NCBI GenBank assembly: GCA_965240325.2
Contig: OZ251226.1
Location: 372,001 to 436,000, forward strand
Source of the DNA: Rebecca billardiae RCC1528
Lineage: Eukaryota > Haptophyta
DNA length: 64,000 nt
Reading direction: 5' to 3'
The position numbers and the translations under genes are program-made. Shown here in pieces: positions 59,262 through 64,000 of this stretch. The stretch's first letter is position 1, and each line of letters opens with the position of its first letter. The notes under the pieces are model-generated. The model worked only from the letters and a program-made list of their open reading frames with translations, was not told the origin of the DNA and searched no databases.

Positions 59262-61040
59262 TCATACTCGTCGCCGCCATCGTCTGTGGCCTCCGATCTT
59301 CCAAGGGGCTGCTTGCAGCTGCAGCCCACTCGCCTGCTTCAACTTGGCCTTGCTGCCTGCGTTGAAGTGCCTGCCCCACAGGCACGCGTCGTCGTCGCCA
59401 CGCACGCGCACCGTCGACGCGGCCAGCTTGAGCGCCGCCGCCAGCCGCTCGCGCAGCACTTGGACGTTGGTGTACAGCTCCGCCCTCGTGGCAGGGCGGC
59501 CCACGCGCTGGCCATGGCGCACGGCGGTCGGGTGCCGCGGGTCGACCCAGCCGTGCGCGAGAAGGTCGGCACCCGAGATGAAGTGCGCCGTCGTGTGCGC
59601 GCGCCACGCGCAGCCGCGAGCGCTCGGCCGCTGGCCGGGCGCGCACTGCGCCGCCTTGGGGTGCGAGTACCAGTGGCCGACCACGCGATCGGTCGCGTTG
59701 GCGAGGGGGACGAACTCCTGCAGGAACTCGATGCCCTTCCTCGCCGCGCGAGTGGCCGCGTCCGCCCCGGCGTCCGGCGCCAGCCGCGTCTTCCGAATGA
59801 CCGGCGGCGGGTCCACCACCTCCATCCGGCCGACCGCGCGTCGCGCCGCCCGCTCGTCGCCGTCGCAGCCGCACGTGTACAGAGGGAAGTCTCGCGGGTA
59901 CGTGCGGTCGCACCGCGCGGTGTCGCGGCGCGCGATCACGCGGTCTGTGGCGAGCGCGCACTCGCACGCGCCGCGCCAGCACTCCGGCTTGCTCTCGTCG
60001 ATCAGGTTGTACTTGAGCGGGTCCTTCTTCCGCCGCGTCGCTCGCAGCCACTTGAAGCAGCGCGAGTTGCAAGAGAGGTACTCGCCATACTGAGGCACCA
60101 CGCCGGCCGCGCGCCATTGCACGCAGCGGTGTGAGATGGTGGCGAGCGAGGCGTTGGGGAAGGGCGCGCGGCGCGGCGAGCTCAGCGGCGGGTCGGGCCG
60201 CTTGTCGAGGCTGAGGATGTACCGCGAGTTGGTCAGCAGCCACGCGACGCCGCCCACGTCTGCCGTGTTGGCGTCGGCCAGCTGGTCGGGGCCCTCGCAG
60301 CCGCCGTTCGGGCAGAAGTCAGTGACGCGCAGCACGCCGGTCGCGACCACGCCGTGCGGCAGCGTGCGGAAGTGCTCGACGGGCGACCACGGCCACGTCC
60401 GCCCGCGCGGGGGCGCGTCGTGCGCGCGCACGCGCACGGCGTACTGCGTCGCGGGCCTCAGGGCCTGCAGCAGCAGCCGTTGGTTGAGGTGCGGCGGCGT
60501 CGGAAACCCGATCTGGTGCTGCAGCGCCGCGCGCGGCGGCGGGTCGCGCACGGGGACGATCTCGGGGCCGTCGTCGGCGCCGGAGTGGTTCGACTGCCAC
60601 CACTCCACCGTGTACACCGTGTGGCCCCGTGAGCCTGGCGTCGGCAGCCGCCAGCTCAGGTCGAGCGTGGTCGAGGTGGGCGCCGCGTGCAGCTGCACGA
60701 GCCCCACCTGCCCGGGCGCGAGCGGCTCCGTCCGGCACGAGCAGCAGCGCTCGCGGCGCGACCACACGTCGTCCTTGTCCAGCGTGCGCGTCCAGAGCTG
60801 GTACGTCGTCTCCGGCACCAGCCGCGAGACGTGCAGCGCGGCCGCGTCGCGCTTGTGAAACGTGAGGGCGAGCTGAGGCTGGCAGCCCGCGTCGCCGGCG
60901 CAGAGCTGCAGCTCCGTGGCCAGCCCGGAGGGGCTGCCGAGAGTGACCGAGAGCGCGCTCGGGCCCGCCGCGACGCAGCTCCCGCCGGCGCGGACCGACC
61001 CCACGGCGCACGCCGAGAGCAAGAGCGCGCGGATCAGCAT
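59262..61040 (-). CDS. Secreted fibronectin type III / Cys-rich protein, paralogue 1
   Basis: 592 residues from MLIRALLLSACAVGSVRA, a signal peptide; an upstream in-frame ATG at 61169 would add 43 residues and turn it into an internal anchor. Residues about 120-215 form an FnIII domain (TSTTLDLSWRLPTPGSRGHT, VYTVEWWQSN, TQYAVRVRAHD, WSPVEHFRTLP). Then come Cys-rich segments: TDFCPNGGCEGPDQL, YLSCNSRCFKWL, KPECWRGACECALA and FPLYTCGCDGDE, suggesting disulfide-rich folds. The C-terminal third has FLQEFVPLANATDRVVGHWY and THFI-like sequence with LWGRHFNAGSKAK. No enzyme motif was recognised; cell-surface recognition or wall roles are possible. A near-identical copy lies 3,294 bases away at 62568-64000 on the same strand. 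The two proteins differ by a few substitutions, one codon indel and the last residues. Confidence 0.65.
   Translation of the reverse strand: MLIRALLLSACAVGSVRAGGSCVAAGPSALSVTLGSPSGLATELQLCAGDAGCQPQLALTFHKRDAAALHVSRLVPETTYQLWTRTLDKDDVWSRRERCCSCRTEPLAPGQVGLVQLHAAPTSTTLDLSWRLPTPGSRGHTVYTVEWWQSNHSGADDGPEIVPVRDPPPRAALQHQIGFPTPPHLNQRLLLQALRPATQYAVRVRAHDAPPRGRTWPWSPVEHFRTLPHGVVATGVLRVTDFCPNGGCEGPDQLADANTADVGGVAWLLTNSRYILSLDKRPDPPLSSPRRAPFPNASLATISHRCVQWRAAGVVPQYGEYLSCNSRCFKWLRATRRKKDPLKYNLIDESKPECWRGACECALATDRVIARRDTARCDRTYPRDFPLYTCGCDGDERAARRAVGRMEVVDPPPVIRKTRLAPDAGADAATRAARKGIEFLQEFVPLANATDRVVGHWYSHPKAAQCAPGQRPSARGCAWRAHTTAHFISGADLLAHGWVDPRHPTAVRHGQRVGRPATRAELYTNVQVLRERLAAALKLAASTVRVRGDDDACLWGRHFNAGSKAKLKQASGLQLQAAPWKIGGHRRWRRRV
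59290..60706. repeat. Direct segmental duplication, copy 1
   Basis: Corresponds to 62581-64000 with an offset of 3,291-3,294 bases and only scattered differences. The second copy is cut by the window edge, so the duplication is at least 1.4 kb long. Confidence 0.9.
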
Positions 61041-61190
61041 GCCGATCTGGTCCTTGATCAGGTTCCGCCTTTGATTGGTGATGCACTTTGTCGGCGTGCA
61101 GGCCCTCTCGCTGCGCACCTGCGACGGCCGCCCCGTCGCCATGTCGTACAGCGTTGTGCTCACCATCACCTATTTACCTCGCTCGTCGCG

Positions 61191-61370
61191 TTAAGGCGTG
61201 ATTTAATCACGCCTTAACCAAGTGTGCACGTTAAATCATAGTAAACTGTACTCATTCTATGATTCATTATTATAACGACACAGGTAGGACGACGCGGGTC
61301 TCCTGATTCGTCGTACTCATTCTATGATTTACCGACACAGGTAGGACGACGCGGGTGTCCTGATTCGTCG
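61191..61370. repeat. 27-base palindrome, dispersed-repeat piece and tandem 60-mer
   Basis: TTAAGGCGTGATT-T-AATCACGCCTTAA is a perfect palindrome at 61191-61217, running into CCAAGTGTGCACGTTAAATC as in the dispersed repeat. Then TACTCATTCTATGATT ... CAGGTAGGACGACGCGGGT is duplicated in tandem (61250-61370). The same ATTCTATGATTTAACGACA appears reversed at 21120-21137. Confidence 0.75.
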
Positions 61371-62567
61371 GCGGCAGTGCACTCATAGAGATTAGTAAAT
61401 TGATGTAGCGTTCGGGCCGGGCCGAGGCCCGAGGCGATGCTGCGATCAGGAAACGGTTTCGGGCCGGGCCGAGGCGGCACCGATGCTGCGATACGGTTTT
61501 TTTTAAAACACAATATGATCAGCGGCCCGAACCGTCACATATGTGCATGTAACGTCGTGGCATAAGCTAGCTGAACGACACGAGCTTGGCCGCGATCGCG
61601 GCCAGAGGCAGTGCAGGACACGTGATCCACGGTCGTCAAGACCCACTCGCTGCCCGAGCTGAGCGCCCAGCCGCCCAGCTGGCTCGCCTACTTCCAGGCC
61701 CTGTACTTCCCACTGCCCACAGGTGACAGGTCCACATGATCGGGCGGAGGAAGTGGCTCTCGCACACGCGCAACGGGACGCCGTGGGCGATCGTCGAGCC
61801 GGTCAACAAGCAGGTGACAGGTGTACTTGCGCACGGCTGCAGCATCTGAGCATAGCTTTGAGTCTGACGAGCTTGCGGAGTATACTCGGCTCTTGAGCCT
61901 GGCGGCGCCACAGGCAGGGCGCGGCGCTGCACGCGCACCTCCGCTACTCGGGTCCATCCTGCGCCGCTCAGCTGCGGGCTGTCGCAGGCGTGGATCGACC
62001 GCCGGTTCAACGAGCTACAGTACGCGGCAACTGGCGCCACCACGACACGTGCTCGACTCGTACGAGTAACGAGCACGTGGACTGCCGCGTCTACAACCTC
62101 GAGCAGCACGTCGAGCGGCTCTTCCGCGGGACTCTGACAGAATGTCGCGCCGGTTGGCGCGGTTTGGCTCCGAGACTTCCGATGCCGGCCAGGTGACCTC
62201 CGCCTGACAGAGTAGTCCAGACCGATCGGCGCCGCGCCGGCACGCCCCGCGGCCCCGCGCGAAACGGAAAGACACGACGCCACTGCCCAATCACCGCCCC
62301 ACATGGAGCGCAGCGGAGCTCAGGCGCAGCATCGCGGACTAGTACTGCCGTCGCAGCTCCGAGCACGGAGCAGACGAGGCGCGCATCATGATGCGCAAGG
62401 GCGCGAAGCCCAAGCAGTTCAGTGATAGTTAATCAGTGACTACGATGACGACGAATGCGGAATGACGTAGTTTACATCCCAAGGCCAAGGCGCGACGTCT
62501 GCACGGCACGCGCTTCATGGCTTCAGCTATCCGCACCGCACCTACTGGCTCCGTCTGCGCATACTCG
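61371..62567. pseudogene. Spacer with scattered coding-like fragments between the FnIII paralogues
   Basis: Two copies of GGGCCGGGCCGAGG lie at about 61415-61475. From 61640 the plus strand shows disconnected protein-like pieces in different frames: SWLAYFQALYFPLPTG before a GTGACA, RKWLSHTRNGTPWAIVEPVN, WIDRRFNELQYAATGA, EHVDCRVYNLEQHVERLF, and MMRKGAKPKQFSDS ending at a TAG near 62429. They could be exons of one small plus-strand gene or its relic. I recognise no family and cannot define splice sites. Confidence 0.25.
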
Positions 62568-64000
62568 TCACCATCTCTGGCCTCCGATCTTCCAAGGGGC
62601 TGCTTGCCTCTGCAGCCCACTCGCCTGCTTCCTGAACCTGGCCTTGCTGCCCGCGTTGAAGTGCCTGCCCCACAGGCACACGTCGTCGTCGCCGCGCACG
62701 CGCACCGTCGACGCGGCCAGCTTGCGCGCCGCCGCTAGCCGCTCGCGCAGCACTTGGACGTTGGTGTACAGCTCCGCCCTCGTGGCAGGGCGGCCCAAGC
62801 GCTGGCCGTGGAGCACGGCGGTCGGGTGCCGCGGGTCGATCCAGCCGTGCGCGAGAAGGTCGGCGCCCGAGATGAAGTGCGCCGTCGTGTGCGCGCGCCA
62901 CGCGCAGCCGCGAGCGCTCGGCCGCTGGCCGGGCGCGCACTGCGCCGCCTTGGGGTGCGAGTACCAGTGGCCGACCACGCGATCGGTCGCGTTGGCGAGG
63001 GGGACGAACTCCTGCAGGAACTCGATGCCCTTCCTCGCCGCGCGAGTGGCCGCGTCCGCCCCGGCGTCCGGCGCCAGCCGCGTCCTCTGAATGACCGGCG
63101 GCGGGTCCACCACCTCCATCCGGCCGACCGCGCGTCGCGCCGCCCGCTCGTCGCCGTCGCAGCCGCACGTGAACAGAGGGAAGTCTCGCGGGTACGTGCG
63201 GTCGCACCGCGCGGTGTCGCGGCGCGCGATCACGCGGTCTGTGGCGAGCGCGCACTCGCACGCGCCGCGCCAGCACTCCGGCTTGCTCTCGTCGATCAGG
63301 TTGTACATGAGCGGGTCCTTCTTTCGCCGCATCGCGCGCAGCCATCCGAAGCAGCGCGAGTTGCACGAGAGGTACTCGCCATACTGAGGCACCACGCCGG
63401 CCGCGCGCCACTGCACGCAGCGGTGTGAGGTGGTGGCGAGCGAGGCGTTGGGGAAGGGCGCGCGGCGCGGCGAGCTCGGCGGCGGGTCGGGCCGCTTGTC
63501 GAGGCTGAGGATGTACCGCGAGTTGGTCAGCAGCCACGCGACGCCGCCCACGTCTGCCGTGTTGGCGTCGCCCAGCTGGTCGGGGCCCTCGCAGCCGCCG
63601 TTCGGGCAGAAGTCAGTGACGCGCAGCACGCCGGTCGCGACCACGCCGTGCGGCAGCGTGCGGAAGTGCTCGACGGGCGACCACGGCCACGTCCGCCCGC
63701 GCGGGGGCGCGTCGTGCGCGCGCACGCGCACGGCGTACTGCGTCGCGGGCCTCAAGGCCTGCAGCAGCAGCCGGTGGTTGAGGTGCGGCGGCGTCGGAAA
63801 CCCGATCTGGTGCTGCAGCGCCGCGCGCGGCGGCGGGTCGCGCACGGGGACGATCTCGGGGCCGTCGTCGGCGCCGGAGTGGTTCGACTGCCACCACTCC
63901 ACCGTGTACACCGTGTGGCCCCGTGAGCCTGGCGTCGGCAGCCGCCAGCTCAGGTCGAGCGTGGTCGAGGTGGGCGCCGCGTGCAGCTGCACGAGCCCCA
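62568..64000 (-). CDS. Secreted FnIII / Cys-rich protein, paralogue 2 (partial)
   Basis: The minus-strand frame is open from the window's right edge to a stop at 62568 and lacks its N-terminus. It repeats paralogue 1 almost residue for residue: the FnIII domain, TDFCPNGGCEGPDQLGD, YLSCNSRCFGWLRAM, KPECWRGACECALA and LWGRHFNAGSKARFRKQ. It ends sooner, after PWKIGGQRW. Most differences are conservative and no frame break is seen, so both copies look intact and the duplication is recent or kept alike by conversion. The function is as uncertain as for paralogue 1. Confidence 0.65.
   Translation of the reverse strand, partial: GLVQLHAAPTSTTLDLSWRLPTPGSRGHTVYTVEWWQSNHSGADDGPEIVPVRDPPPRAALQHQIGFPTPPHLNHRLLLQALRPATQYAVRVRAHDAPPRGRTWPWSPVEHFRTLPHGVVATGVLRVTDFCPNGGCEGPDQLGDANTADVGGVAWLLTNSRYILSLDKRPDPPPSSPRRAPFPNASLATTSHRCVQWRAAGVVPQYGEYLSCNSRCFGWLRAMRRKKDPLMYNLIDESKPECWRGACECALATDRVIARRDTARCDRTYPRDFPLFTCGCDGDERAARRAVGRMEVVDPPPVIQRTRLAPDAGADAATRAARKGIEFLQEFVPLANATDRVVGHWYSHPKAAQCAPGQRPSARGCAWRAHTTAHFISGADLLAHGWIDPRHPTAVLHGQRLGRPATRAELYTNVQVLRERLAAARKLAASTVRVRGDDDVCLWGRHFNAGSKARFRKQASGLQRQAAPWKIGGQRW

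Overview
This is GC-rich nuclear DNA of a eukaryote, most likely a microalga with a plastid of secondary origin; a haptophyte fits best, but this is inference. Evidence: short GT-AG introns with in-phase joins (XPD, DUF445 protein, Sen1/UPF1-like helicase, BAH protein, PIN protein); eukaryote-only genes (XPD of TFIIH, a Treslin/Sld3-like replication factor); a plastid ferredoxin-thioredoxin reductase subunit and a giant protein whose leaders look like a signal peptide plus transit peptide; and several secreted or Golgi-type proteins (GT61, GT25-like, kelch, FnIII). Genes lie on both strands and there are no operons. No rRNA, tRNA gene or CRISPR array was seen.

Layout. 1-928: 3' end of a gene. 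1019-3192: non-autonomous repeat element, copy I. 3558-5174 (-): GT61 glycosyltransferase, divergent from an F-box-like ORF. 5656-10454 (-): superfamily 1 helicase with one intron. 11040-12247: element copy II. 12731-20095 (-): giant alanine-rich repeat protein. 20096-24184: spacer with hairpins, microsatellites and repeats. 24185-26905 (+): TIR-like protein, then a DUF445 membrane protein. 28169-28573 (+): small membrane protein. 30783-31208 (-): FTR variable subunit. 31359-32355: element with terminal inverted repeats, next to the Treslin-like gene (32449-37281, +). 39682-40041 (+): Rep/SF3-helicase fragment. 40677-42243: element copy III, inverted. 42544-46405 (-): XPD, then a GT25-like enzyme. 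47434-50445: large inverted repeat. 50548-55050 (+): kelch protein, then an RGG-LRR-PIN protein. 55235-56057: nested foldback element with tRNA-like promoter boxes. 57375-59017 (-): BAH protein with a frame break. 59262-61040 and 62568-64000 (-): two nearly identical FnIII genes, the second cut by the window end.

The genes do not form one pathway. They group loosely into DNA/RNA maintenance (helicase, Treslin, XPD, PIN protein, BAH protein) and glycan or surface biology (GT61, GT25, kelch, FnIII). The most unusual content is the repeat landscape: (a) a family with conserved ATGGCCCGCGG/CCGCGGAACGCGGTCAT ends and different interiors, (b) a palindrome-within-palindrome element with Pol III-like A and B boxes, (c) a roughly 0.87-kb-arm inverted repeat with three CCCGGGCTAG subterminal motifs, (d) a dispersed modular repeat in at least six places, and (e) short perfect palindromes in a shared context. 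Exon joins and starts were placed by eye and are provisional.
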